Below, piece after piece: positions 45,497 through 56,170 of a stretch of 64,000 bases of DNA. The DNA is from Pyronema omphalodes. Its lineage: Eukaryota; Ascomycota; Pezizomycetes; Pezizales; Pyronemataceae. Under the pieces are notes generated by a model. That model made no database searches. It worked only from the letters and a program-made list of their open reading frames with translations, and was not told the DNA's origin. Location: assembly GCA_024516155.1 (NCBI GenBank), contig JAJJXM010000058.1, positions 310,001 to 374,000 on the forward strand. The letters are read 5' to 3'. A program made the translations under genes and the position numbers. Each line of letters opens with the position of its first letter. Position 1 is the stretch's first letter.

Positions 45497-46855
45497 TGTC
45501 ACACCCTATAATGTGTGAGTATAGAATAGGTAACATGTATAACATTTAGAGAACATGGCAAACTCGACAGGAGAATGAATAATAAGGTTAGTATCCCGGG
45601 CCGGAACCCCCTGAGGAGCTCCAGCTAGCCACGTCACGTGATTCGTGACTTTCCGAAAGGACCTCACGAGGATCCCGGCCCGAGGCGTCGCTACCTGTTA
45701 TTCACTGTCAGTTTGGGAGGATCACAGATGGATGGGAACGAGGAACAACTTACCTCATGGGTGTCGACTTACCCATGAGAAAACTACAGACGACGCTGAT
45801 GGAGACAGAAGACGACGGCGAAAGGACACCTCCTTATACTTGAGGTTGTGTTCCACCAAGCACGGCTACCAGAGGGCTTGCAAGAGAAGGGAATTCTCAG
45901 GACAATGCAAGGCAGACGAATAGGATCATCCGAGGTCTGAGTTGGGCGGATAGTCGGCCAAGGAACAAGGCAGAGTCTAGTCAGCCAACAGGAGTGGAGC
46001 TCAGGACAAGGGTCAATATTGCGTTAGCATGAGACGACGTCCTGCAGCAAGGAACACCACTCAGGTAAACTGTTGGATGGAACTGATATGACGCGACCTT
46101 AGGCCAATGACTACCAACTGCAAGATAAGGCGGCGTTTGCGTACACACCAGGGTGTGGCTGCGCGCAAGTGCGCGCAGGTGGGGCTGTTATGACATCACA
46201 CAGGAATGTGACGGGGCAGTGCACTCCGGTAAGGCATAGTCTGCCTTATGATGTCAGATTCCTTCACTCGCAATCGAGATTCTCTAGGGAGATCTATGAT
46301 CAAGACGACTCATGCGATATATGACTCACATGTTATTATCGGAGGAGTCATTGCATTATGCGCTCATGTGGAGTAACCCTCCACTAGGCGCTTAACCCCA
46401 ATACCTGATTGGAAGGTGTGGTAGCACGGCGAGGAATGTCAAGGATTAATCTGAGACGAGGCACATCATGCAAGTGAGCAATTAATATAATTGCCCATGC
46501 AGCAGGATGCGAGCCATCGGCAGATTTGTCAAAGGATTGACTCACGTCTTATCTCCCCAGCTTAGTTTGGAAGTTGGTTCCCTTGGGAAGTCTGGGCGAA
46601 CTTGTAGACGAAAGTCTATAAAAGACCCTAAGCCTTCCCACCGTCTCCTCCAGCATCAGCAACTTGATCTCTTGTTACGACATACCTATCCACACCAGAA
46701 TACCTCAGGACGAGACCCTTAAGTTTATTCGGCCTGTGATCGATTAGTTGAACTTCCTAGCTCTTGGGAAAATCTATTAGTTATCTATCTTGCGAACGAA
46801 GCGTTAACTGATCGGACAAACCTCTGTATTGAAAGCCTCAATACCCAGGTTCACA
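45497..46855 (+). repeat. 3' LTR of element A
   Basis: 1359 bp, nearly identical to 37963-39321 (three differences seen). Followed by CGCAC, the right-hand copy of the target duplication. Confidence 0.95.
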
Positions 46856-46863
46856 CGCACACA

Positions 46864-47922
46864 GTGGCGTCCTTTCAGCTAAAAGAGCTCGGAGAACATA
46901 TCGAACAAGAACCGACCGGATCGGCAAGCCCAGTGACCCCCGAACAACCATCCAGACCGCAGACCCCCGAATCCTGCGAACTGCCCCATACCTCCACCGA
47001 CGACCCAGCGGAAATGGCGACCCCGGCAGGATTAGGACTTGTCACTCCGGTCACAATGACCCAGGAGCAGTTGAACCAGATCCTCATCCAACTCCATCGC
47101 CCCACGACAAACAGTAACCCCAAGGTGGAAGACCCGGAGTTGTACTATGGGGAAAGAACCAAGCTGAGGGCGTTCCTGACGCAATGCGAACTGAAGTTTA
47201 ATTGCGAAGGGAATAGGTTCGACACCGAACAAAAAAAGGTAAACTATCCAAGGTCCCGATGCAGAGGTAACGCTTGGGCATGGATCGAGCCGTCCATCAA
47301 TGACGGGAACAGCGTATACACAACCTGGGAGGCCTTCAAGACCGCTGTCAGTAGGGCTTTTGGGGAAGCCGACTCCAAAGAAGTGGCAAGAAGAAAGTTC
47401 AAAATGATCAGGCAGGGCGCGCGATCCGCCGCTGCATACTGGGCTGAATTTCAGAGGATCAAATCTGACTTAAGATATAAAGAAGAAACCTACATCGATC
47501 AATTCAGTGATGGACTAAACACAGACGTCCAACGACAGTTAGCACTCCTCGATGAACAACCAACGGACCTCACGGAATTCGCCAAGAAGGCTATAGCGTT
47601 AGACAACCGACTATTCAATGTCCGAACCCTGAGGACCCGATATGAACCTCAATTCTATCACCACCCCCACCTTAAGGGGCAGGGACATGACTCTCGACTC
47701 TCCGACCCCGAACCGATGGAATTAGATTCCACTCGCCGACCGAAACCAAGGGATAGGATGGAGGAGGATAGGCGGAAGCGGAATAACGAATGTTTTAACT
47801 GTGGGAAGGTGGGACACTACGCTGCGAAGTGCCCAAGTAAGAAATTATATCGAGCGCCCGAAACTACCCTGGTCGAAGAAGGACTTGGGGAGACGTCGGG
47901 AAAAGAAAGTCCCCAGGAATAG
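46864..47922 (+). CDS. gag: Gag protein of element B
   Basis: An open frame of 352 codons beginning with GTG; the first ATG in frame is at 47014 (MATPAGLGLVTPV), which I prefer as start unless an upstream ATG was lost. The middle has a retrotransposon-gag domain (YYGERTKLRAFLTQCELKFN and later YWAEFQRIKSDLRY). It ends with a zinc knuckle CFNCGKVGHYAAKC (about residues 308-321). It is about half the length of gag in A and C, so B belongs to another family. Open throughout, although pol is broken. Confidence 0.85.
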   Translation: MASFQLKELGEHIEQEPTGSASPVTPEQPSRPQTPESCELPHTSTDDPAEMATPAGLGLVTPVTMTQEQLNQILIQLHRPTTNSNPKVEDPELYYGERTKLRAFLTQCELKFNCEGNRFDTEQKKVNYPRSRCRGNAWAWIEPSINDGNSVYTTWEAFKTAVSRAFGEADSKEVARRKFKMIRQGARSAAAYWAEFQRIKSDLRYKEETYIDQFSDGLNTDVQRQLALLDEQPTDLTEFAKKAIALDNRLFNVRTLRTRYEPQFYHHPHLKGQGHDSRLSDPEPMELDSTRRPKPRDRMEEDRRKRNNECFNCGKVGHYAAKCPSKKLYRAPETTLVEEGLGETSGKESPQE

Positions 47923-49967
47923 AAGAAAAAGGTGGATTCCGGGGGCAACTGTCGCCCACCAGTTCAACCACGGCAGGACCGGCGGAGAGAATCTCGAGTG
48001 TAGGACCATGCGGAAGAAACGAAAAGATTATCCTGCGAGTAAAGACAATCGGACGGAATAAGAAAGAATACCACACAACGGCCATGATCGACTGCGGGGC
48101 CACGGAGAGTTTCATAGATCGAAAATACGTGAAAAAGCAGGGATTGCCCTGCGCGAAAAAATTAACCCCACGAAAGGTTCTCGCTGTAGACGCACGGCAA
48201 TTGGATGGGGGCCCAGTAACACACGATGCCATGGTGACCATGGTGATCAACAACCATAAGGAAGAAATTAGGCTCCACTGTATTACCATTGGCAACGCAC
48301 CCATTATCCTGGGACTGCCTTGGTTGCGGAAACACAATCCCAGCATCGACTGGAAAGAAGCAAGGATTGTCTTCAATTCCGAAAGATGCGGAAAGAACTG
48401 CCTTCCGACCTCACCCCATGCCACGACTGTGCCCGAACGAGGAGCGGAAAAAGAATATAATCGCCAGATACATGAGGAAGCGGAGCACGCCTCTAGTATG
48501 AAAGGATCGGAAGACATGCCCCAGACGGATGAGGAAGATGAGCTTCGCATCCAAGAACTTTGGGGAGGAACTACAGGAGAGGATGAAGAGGGAGAAGAAG
48601 TGGAAGAGTCGGAGGACAAGGATATAGAAAGCGTACAGGGATCTAGGCGCGCGGAATCCAGCGGGGACGATCCCGACTCGCCGGAGTGCGCTTCGCGGCA
48701 ACCCCCGCAAGCGCCAGCCAACCAGGAAGAACCGGGGAACTGGGAACCCCCTCCCGCCAAATCAATCGCTACTGCGCCAGCCAACCAGAAAGAACCGGGG
48801 AACTGGGAACCCGCTCCCGCCAAATCAATTGCCACTTCCGAAGAATTGGAACTCGCGGGTACAATAACCCGAACGGCGAAGAACAAACAAGATCCGCTGG
48901 AAGGAATAATACCAGCCGAATATACAGATTACCTCTCCGTATTCGGGGAAAAAGAGGCGGTAGGGTTACCTCCGCACCGACATCATGACCACCAAATCCC
49001 CTTGATGGAAGGAAAGATTCCGCCGTTCGAACCCCTGCGAGCCCTCGATGAGGAACGCCTGCGAGTATTGAGGGCTTACTTGGAAGAGAATGAAAGGAGG
49101 GGTTGAGTCCGACGGTCGACGTCTCCAGCGGGAGCCCCAATCCATTTCGTCAAGAAGAAGGATGGTACCTTGCGGTTATGCGTCGACTACCGACGACTCA
49201 ACGAAATCACAATCAAGGATCGCACACCACTCCCGCTGATAGGGGAAGCGTTGGATAGAGTTCCCAACGCCAAGATCTATACCAAGTTGGATGTGTGAGA
49301 TGCATACCATAACCTCCGAATAGCCACAGGGGATGAATGGAAGACTGCGTTCCTTACCAAGTACGGTCTATACGAATATTTGGTAATGCCGTTTGGCTCA
49401 ACAAATGCTCCGGCATCGTTTCAACGACGGATAAATGAAGTCTTAAGTGATTACCTCGACATCTTTTGCATCGCCTATCTCGACGACATATTGATTTACT
49501 CGGATAATATGGACGATCATCGGAAGCACGTCCGCATGGTCCTGGAAAGGTTAAGGGACGCAGGACTCACCCTGAAACCATCAAAATGTGAATTCCACAC
49601 GAAAAAGACGGAATACCTGGGATACATCATATCTCTCACGTGGTTGCAAATGGACCCCGCGAAAATGAGGGCGGTTAAGGAATGGAAGGAACCGGTGCAT
49701 GTGAAGGGAGTACAAAGTTTCCTGGGGTTCGCCAATTTCTACCGACGATTCATCCGGGATTTCAGCAAGATCACCACGCCATTGACACGATTAACGAAAA
49801 AACAGGTACCCTGGGAATGGAACGACGAAACACAGCGAGCTTTCGAGCAACTCAAGACGGCAATGATATCCCAACCGATCCTGCAACATTTCGACCCGGA
49901 TCGGCCACTCACCCTGGGAACAGACACCGCAGACTATGCCATCGGAGCGGTCTGCTCACAACCTGAG
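47880..49967 (+). pseudogene. pol: Pol of element B, 5' part (protease and RT), with stops
   Basis: The frame is -1 relative to gag and overlaps its end. The protease has MIDCGATESFID (DCG in place of DSG or DTG, as in some fungal gypsies). A repeated linker with two NQ/KEPGNWEP units (about 48720-48830) follows. The RT region follows: TGA at 49104 where related proteins have Trp, [23 protein letters not shown] at 49296 where an Arg (LDxRDAYH) is expected, then YLDD at 49476-49487 and FLGFANFYRRFIRDFS. It breaks at 49967 where element C begins. Confidence 0.88.
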
Positions 49968-51326
49968 TGTGAACCTGGGTATTTAGGCTTTCAATACAGA
50001 GGCTTTTCCGATCAGTTGGTGCTTCGTTCGAAAGATATTCAACTAATAGATTTTTATCAAGAAGCCAGGAAGTTAACTAATCGATCACAGGCCGAATAAA
50101 CTTAAGGGTCTCGTCCTGAGGTATTGGTGTAGAATAGTGATGTCGTAACAAGAGATCAAGTTGCTGATGATGGAGGAGACGGTGGGAAGACTTAGGGTCT
50201 CTTATAGACCTTCGTCTACAAGTTCACCCAGACTTCCCAAGGGAACCAACTTCCAAACTAAGCTTAGGAGATAAGACGTGAGTCAATCCTTTGACAAATC
50301 TGCCGATGGCTCGCATCATGCTGCATGCGCAATTATATTAATTGCTCACTTGCATGATGCGCCTCGTCTCAGATTAATCCTTGACATTCCTCGCCGTGCT
50401 ACCACACCTTCCAATCAGGTATTGGGGTTAAGCGCCTAGTGGAAGGTTACTCCACTTGAGCGCATAATGCAATGACTCCTCTGATAATAACATGTGAGTC
50501 ATATATCGCATGAGTCGTCTTGATCATAGATCTCCCTAGAGAATCTCGATTGCGAGTGAAGGAATCTGACATCATAAGGCAGACTATGCCTTACCGGAGC
50601 GCACTGCCCCGTCACATTCCTGTGTGATGTCATAACAGCCCCACCTGCGCGCACTTGCGCGCAGCCACACCCTGGTGTGTACGCAAACGCCGTCTTATCT
50701 TGCAGTTGGTAGTCATTGGCCTAAGGTCGCGTCATATCAGTTCCATCCAACAGTTTCCCTGAGTGGTGTTCCTTGCTGCAGGACGTCGTCTCATGCTAAC
50801 GCAATCTTGACCCTTGTCCTGAGCTCCACTCCTGTTGGCTGACTAGACTCTGCCTTGTTCCTTGGCCGACTATCCGCCCAACTCAGACCTCGGATGATCC
50901 TATTCGTCTGCCTTGCTCTGTCCTGAGAATTCCCTTCTCTTGCAAGCCCTCTGGTAGCCGTGCTTGGTGGAACACAACCTCAAGTATAAGGAGGTGTCCT
51001 TTCGCCGTCGTCTTCTGTCTCCATCAGCGTCGTCTGTAGTTTTCTCATGGGTAAGTCGACACCCAGGAGGTAAGTTGTTCCTCGTTCCCATCCATCTTTG
51101 ATCCTCCCAAACTGACAGTGAATAACAGGTAGCGACGCCTCGGGCCGGGATCCTCGTGAGGTCCTTTCGGAAAGTCACGAATCACGTGACGTGGCTAGCT
51201 GGAGCTCCTCAGGGGGTTCCGGCCCGGGATACTAACCTTATTATTCATTCTCCTGTCGAGTTTGCCATGTTCTCTATGTGTTATACATGTTACCTATTCT
51301 ATACTCACACAATATAGGGTGTGACA
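49968..51326 (-). repeat. 3' LTR of element C
   Basis: 1359 bp. Same family as the LTRs of A, at the expected place next to the polypurine tract complement (CCACCTCCCCCC at 51327). Confidence 0.95.
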
Positions 51327-51497
51327 CCACCTCCCCCCTGTTCAAGCTTCGTCCCGAAGCAAGTAGCTTATCATTCTGTGATCGCACCTCGCCGTAGCCA
51401 AGTGACTTAGTGATCATATATGGATGTAGTCCTCCAGCCCCTACATCCTACTACCAACTCGACCTAATGAAAACCTCGTGGGGAAAAACATTATGCC

Positions 51498-54278
51498 TTA
51501 ATCCTTGAGTCGGTAGTCCCTCGGAGAATCAGGGTACTTGAGATGAAACTCTCGTAACTTCTCCTGACCTCCTACTGAAAAGTTGTCGAAAGGTTCTGCC
51601 ATCCAGTCTTTCTTATTAGGCCAACCTAGCCATTTAACGAGGTATAAGATTCGACTTCCAGATTTGTAACCGCTCATTATTTCGTCGATATCGTATTCCT
51701 CGCTTCCCTCAACATCATCTGCCTCCCGTAAAATTTTATTTGTGTCTGGTGGAGCCCGAGTTCCTGCTCTGAAGGGCTCAAGTAGAGAAGTATGGAAGAC
51801 GTTGTGTATCTTCCATTTCCGTGGGAGTGTGAGTCGTACTGCTGTTGGGGAGATGACATTTTCGACTTGGAAGGGACCATGTAGTTTATGGTCTAACTTC
51901 CTTGATGGGCGTCTTGTTCGTATGTTGCGTCCATCTAACATAACCAAGTCTCCTACTTGGTATTCTGGTGCCTCCTGTCGTTTCTGGTCTGCATAATGTT
52001 TCATTCTTTCTTGTGTTTTTTGAAGGGCTAACTTGGCCCCTTCATGAATCGTATGCATCGAGTGGGCGTAGGCTTTGCTGGCTGGGTTGCGCACAGCAGT
52101 TGCCGAAGGGTTGCTCGTATTTGGGTAGAACCCATAGTTAGCGTAAAAGGGTGACAATCCAGTTGCGCTTGTGATTGAGTTATTGTATGCGAACTCAACC
52201 ATAGGTAAGAGATCAGCCCAGTCGTCCATTTCGTGGTTAACAAAAGAGCGGAGGTATGCTTCAATTGTTTGATTAAGCCGTTCCGTTTGTCCATCTGTTT
52301 GTGGGTGGAAGGCTGTCGACATTCTTTGTTTAATTCCTAGGGTTCCAAGAAATGCTTTCCAGGTGGTGCTTGTGAACCTGGAGTCTCTGTCCGACACAAT
52401 ATCCTTGGGTAGGCCATGTAGTTTCCATATTTCCTTTGCGAAAATCCTGACAAGGTCTGCAGTTGTCTTGCCGTCTTTGTGTAAAGGAATGAAGTGTGCC
52501 ATTTTTGTAAATCGATCAACTATAACCCATAGTTGATCACACCCATTTGATTCTGGTAGGTTGGTGATGAAATCCATAGCAATAGACTGCCATGGGGCAT
52601 ATGTTAATTCCAAAGGTTGCAACATCCCATACTTAAGGTGCCTAGCCGTCTTGTCCTTCTGACATTCCAAACAGCTTTGTATATATTCAATTATTTGTTC
52701 ATCCATCTTTGGCCACCAAAAGTTTCTTCTTATTAATTCAATGGTCTTATCCTGACCAAAGTGTCCTGCAATTTTCGAGTTGTGCTCCGACTCCAGGACC
52801 ATGTTGACTAAATCCTTTGGCACCCATAACTTCTCTTTCCGATAGATTATGCCATCTTCTATCGTTAGTGGATCTTTTATTTTGTTTGCTGCTTTTTTAT
52901 AATTTTCGTCCAGTTCTCCAGCTTCTTTTACCATCTTCAAAAATTCGCCAGACCATTTAACAGAAGGAATAGAATTGAGCCGTGCTGAAGAAACCATGAA
53001 TGAAGTTCCTTCACCTCCACTGTTGATTGCTGAAATCGATGCAAAATGTTCTTTGTGAAGGATAGTCGTAATCGGCTGATCCTCACCTCCCCCCTTTTCA
53101 GGGCGGAACTCCGGACGCCTTGACAATGCATCTGGCTTCCCATTTTTACTTCCAGGTCTGTAAAAAATCTTACAGTCAATACCAGCAAGTTCTTGAGCCC
53201 ACCTTGCTTGGCGACGATTGAGTACTTTTGTTGTGGTGAAGTACTCCAAATTTTGATGGTCGCTGAATACCTGAACTGTGTGCATTGCTCCCTCCAAGTA
53301 TCTTCTCCATATTTTAAACGAATCCACAATAGCTAAAAGCTCTTTATCATGGATTTCGTAGTTTATTTCTGCCGGAGTAAATTTCCTGGAGTGAAAAGCA
53401 ATAGGGTGCAGCTTTCCGTCCTCGCCTTTCTGAGAAAGGACTGCGCCTAAGGCAAAGTCGGAGGCATCAGTTTCAACAATGCAAATCTTTTTAGGATCAA
53501 AATGACCCAATATTGGCGCTTTTGTGAACCTCTGCTTTAACTCGTCAAATGCCAATTCCATGGCAACAGTCCATTCCCACTTCTTCGGATCGCCCTTGGT
53601 TGATTCAGTAAGAGGACGACAAATTCTGGAGAAGTCCTTTATGAACTGGCGATAGAAGTTTGCAAATCCAAGAAAGCCTTGTGTCTCTTTCAAGGATTTA
53701 GGAGCTTCCCAAACCAGGACGGTTTCCACTTTATCCTTTGCCATCTCAATTCCCTTTTCACTTATAATATACCCCAAAAATCCCACTTTGTTTGTCCCCC
53801 AAACACATTTTTCCGGAGATATTACCAGCCCATTTTCTTCCAGTCTTTTCAAGACTTCTTTTACCAATTTATCATGTTCCTCCTCCGTTTCCGCATAGAT
53901 CAGAACATCATCAATATATGCAATTACCCCCTGATCCAACATGTCCCTGAAGATATGATTCATCATATCCTGGAATGTGGCCGGTGCATTGCTTAATCCA
54001 AAGGGCATAACCAAAAACTCATAAAGCCCATACCGGCATCTGAAGGCCGTTTTCCATTCATCGCCTTCTTTAATCCTGATCAAATGATAACCGTTCTTCA
54101 AGTCCATTTTCGTAAAGAACCTAGCTCCTCTTACTCTGTCTTGTAATTCAGACATAAGAGGGAGGGGGTAGCGATTTGCTATGGTTATTTTATTGATCCC
54201 CCTATAATCCACACAAAGCCTTAAACCTCGCCCATGGGGTTTTGGCACAAAGAGAATTGGTGCTGCGGCAGGAGATTT
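51498..54278 (-). pseudogene. pol: Pol of element C, 3' part (RT to chromodomain)
   Basis: Minus-strand frame open from the LINE insertion point to 51498. It holds RT ([25 protein letters not shown]), RNase H (FHSRKFTPAEINYEIHDKEL), the integrase zinc finger and DDE core (MDFITNL, SDRDSRF, FHPQTDGQTE) and the chromodomain near the end. Sequence is nearly the same as in A, but without the one-base deletion. The missing start lies beyond the LINE, at 55251-56170. The protein is therefore cut in two by the insertion, not by point mutations. Confidence 0.92.
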
Positions 54279-55236
54279 CCCACGATCCTATATACGACTG
54301 CCGGCACAAAAGCTCTGTCTACCATGATCTCAGACACCAAGGTGGCGACCGCCGAATGGGCACACGTGAAGTTGAGTACTCACCCCGCAGAGGAGGACAC
54401 TCCTCGTACAGTGACGACAGGCTTGGGGACGCTGCTGGACCTAACGGACGAGCACGCGGAAACCCACGATAACTAATGACAAAAAAAAAAAAAAATAATA
54501 AAAAAAAAAAAAAAATAAATAAAAATAAAATAATAGGAATGACGACGGGAGGAAGGGCAGGAGAGAGGGAGGGGACACAGGGGACGAGGAGCGAGGCAGA
54601 AGGGGCAGGAGGAGCAACGGGGGGACGAGGAGGGTTACTTTTCCTGTTTTTTCTTCTGTTTCTTTGGGGAAGGTCAAGAGGGACGTGAGATAGGTGGGGA
54701 GGCGAAGATGTAAGGCGCGCGGGAAAGGAGATAGCAGACGGCGGCGAGTGAGAGGGGATGATGCGGGGCGATAGAGAAGGGGAAGAGGCGTGGACGGGAG
54801 GGAGCAGCGGAGAGGGATGAGAGAGGGAGAGCAGAGGAGTTGAAGACACGGACGGAGAGAGGGGAGAGAGGGGAGGCGCGGGGGCGGTGGCCCGGAGGAG
54901 TTACTTTTTCTTTTTTTTGTTCTGTTTTTGCTTTGTGGAGGAAATAAAGGCGGGAAAATGGTTAAAAATGGGAGGGGAAGGGTGGAGGAAATGGGGGATC
55001 GACCCGGCGAGGTGGCCTCCGAGCGCACAGGGCTCCTTGGATCTGACGACGCGAGATGCAAAACTGCATGACGAGACCTGGGAGACTACACTCCCACCCA
55101 CATAGACAGCTCTGGGGCTTACCCAGTGGGAACCTGGCATCACCCCCAGGTTCTCAACATTGTACTTAAATTGTAGATACCGCCATAACCTTACGGTTGG
55201 ATGCGTGTATGAATAAATAAATAAATAAATAAATAA
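54279..55236 (+). mobile_element. LINE fragment E, 5'-truncated, inside element C
   Basis: Flanked by the 14-bp direct repeat GCGGCAGGAGATTT (54265-54278 and 55237-55250) and ending in a (TAAA)n-like tail (55212-55236), typical of target-primed reverse transcription. The first 200 bp may be the end of a reading frame (ALSTMISDTKVATAEWAHVK ... ETHDN, stop at 54474). Then come A-rich runs and a long purine-rich untranslated stretch. The block GCTTTGTGGAGGAAATAAAG (54928-54955 region) and the CATAACCTTACGGTTG end are shared with LINE D. Only a 3' part of the parent element is present. Confidence 0.85.
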
Positions 55237-55250
55237 GCGGCAGGAGATTT

Positions 55251-56170
55251 AGATGGTCGAATCTTGCCTGTCGTCAACATTTCTTTTAACCATTCTCTTA
55301 GTGTCTCCAGCTCAACTTCATTGAGCGCATAAACCGGTCCCCAAGGAGGAGTTTCCCCTTCCTTCAAATCTATTGCATGGTCGTAAGGCTTGTGTTCAGG
55401 AAGCTTGTCGGCTGCTTCCTTTGTCATGATGTTGATCCACTTACGGAATTTCTCAGGGACTTGTTGAAGTGCCTCTGATAATTCTTCCTTAGTGGCAACA
55501 GCTGAAATATGGCCTATTACTGAGGCCTCAGGATGGTGGAGTACGCGGCGGTCGACCTTGACTGAAAATGTACTGGCCTGAGCCTTAGTACAATGTTCGA
55601 TGCAACGTGTAGTTGTGAAGGAGATGTTATTGCTTTCTCCCCACATGTTGCAAGGTTGGTGTTTCGCCATCCACCAGTAAGGTAAGATGACGTCGCAGTC
55701 GCTGTCAAGAGGGGCGACTTCGAGGGATTCGGCTGCAAAGTGTTGTTTATGTTTCAGCATGAAAGGTACTGTGAAGAATTCTCCAGCTCCAGCAACTACC
55801 TCATTATTGAAGTTGCGTATTTGAACAGGCTGGTCTCTCTTCACAGTAGGAATTTTGTAAGTTCGGACAAAACCTTTGTCCAGTAAAGCTGAGGTGGAGC
55901 CTGTATCAAGTAGGACTCGCACCGTCCGAAATTTGTTCTTTGACCAATTCAACACCTTGTTGATTATTGGCCTTTTTCCGTGATAAGGTGGTACCAAGGC
56001 TTCCATTTTCGTCCCTTTGGAAGAGGTTCCTTTGTCGGTTCGTCGAAGTTTTGTCTTGGTCGACTCCAAGCTGTCCAATATTTTCCGTTTTGTCCCACAG
56101 CAAATAATATTTTCGGTGTCAGATATACATTCTTCCTCCTCAGGTGACGCAACCCTAGAGGACCTTAAAA
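55251..56170 (-). pseudogene. pol: Pol of element C, 5' part (protease, RT start)
   Basis: Minus-strand frame -1 to gag, overlapping its stop (GGATTTTTAAGG). It holds the protease (VRVLLDTGSTSALLDKGF) and the beginning of RT up to TGKIRPSKSP, where the LINE E duplication starts. It is collinear with 41625-42560 of element A. Confidence 0.9.

Larger units (their letters stand above)
37963..46855 (+). mobile_element. Ty3/gypsy chromovirus A, full-length with two LTRs
   Basis: An 8893-bp element on the plus strand, with a 5' LTR (37963-39321), gag, a pol with protease, RT, RNase H, integrase and chromodomain, a purine tract (GGGGGGAGGTGG) ending at 45496 directly before the 3' LTR (45497-46855). 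The flanks read CGCAC on both sides (37958-37962 and 46856-46860), a target duplication. I saw only three differences between the LTRs, so insertion is recent. It landed in the 5' part of element B. The pol has a one-base deletion near 43385, so this copy is probably not autonomous. Domain order RT-RNase H-integrase marks the Ty3/gypsy group; the chromodomain marks the chromovirus branch. Confidence 0.95.
46856..49967 (+). mobile_element. Old gypsy element B, piece 1 (gag, protease, RT)
   Basis: The first large piece of a second, unrelated chromovirus family, running from the right edge of element A to the left edge of element C. It carries gag and the first part of pol. The other pieces are 59841-60362 and 62306 to the window end. 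Reading across the insertion of C is continuous (AVCSQP in this piece, DNSNVLHPLAYFSRKL at 59843), which proves that they were once joined. Confidence 0.9.

Noticed and set aside
47864..48886. 340-codon minus-strand frame in element B
   Set aside because: It is opposite the protease and linker of pol, which carry recognisable motifs on the plus strand; the antisense text is Ser/Pro-rich with no motif.
54319..55061. Overlapping minus-strand frames of 176 and 206 codons rich in Ser/Pro/Leu
   Set aside because: They are the complement of the purine-rich untranslated part of LINE E, where stops are rare by composition.
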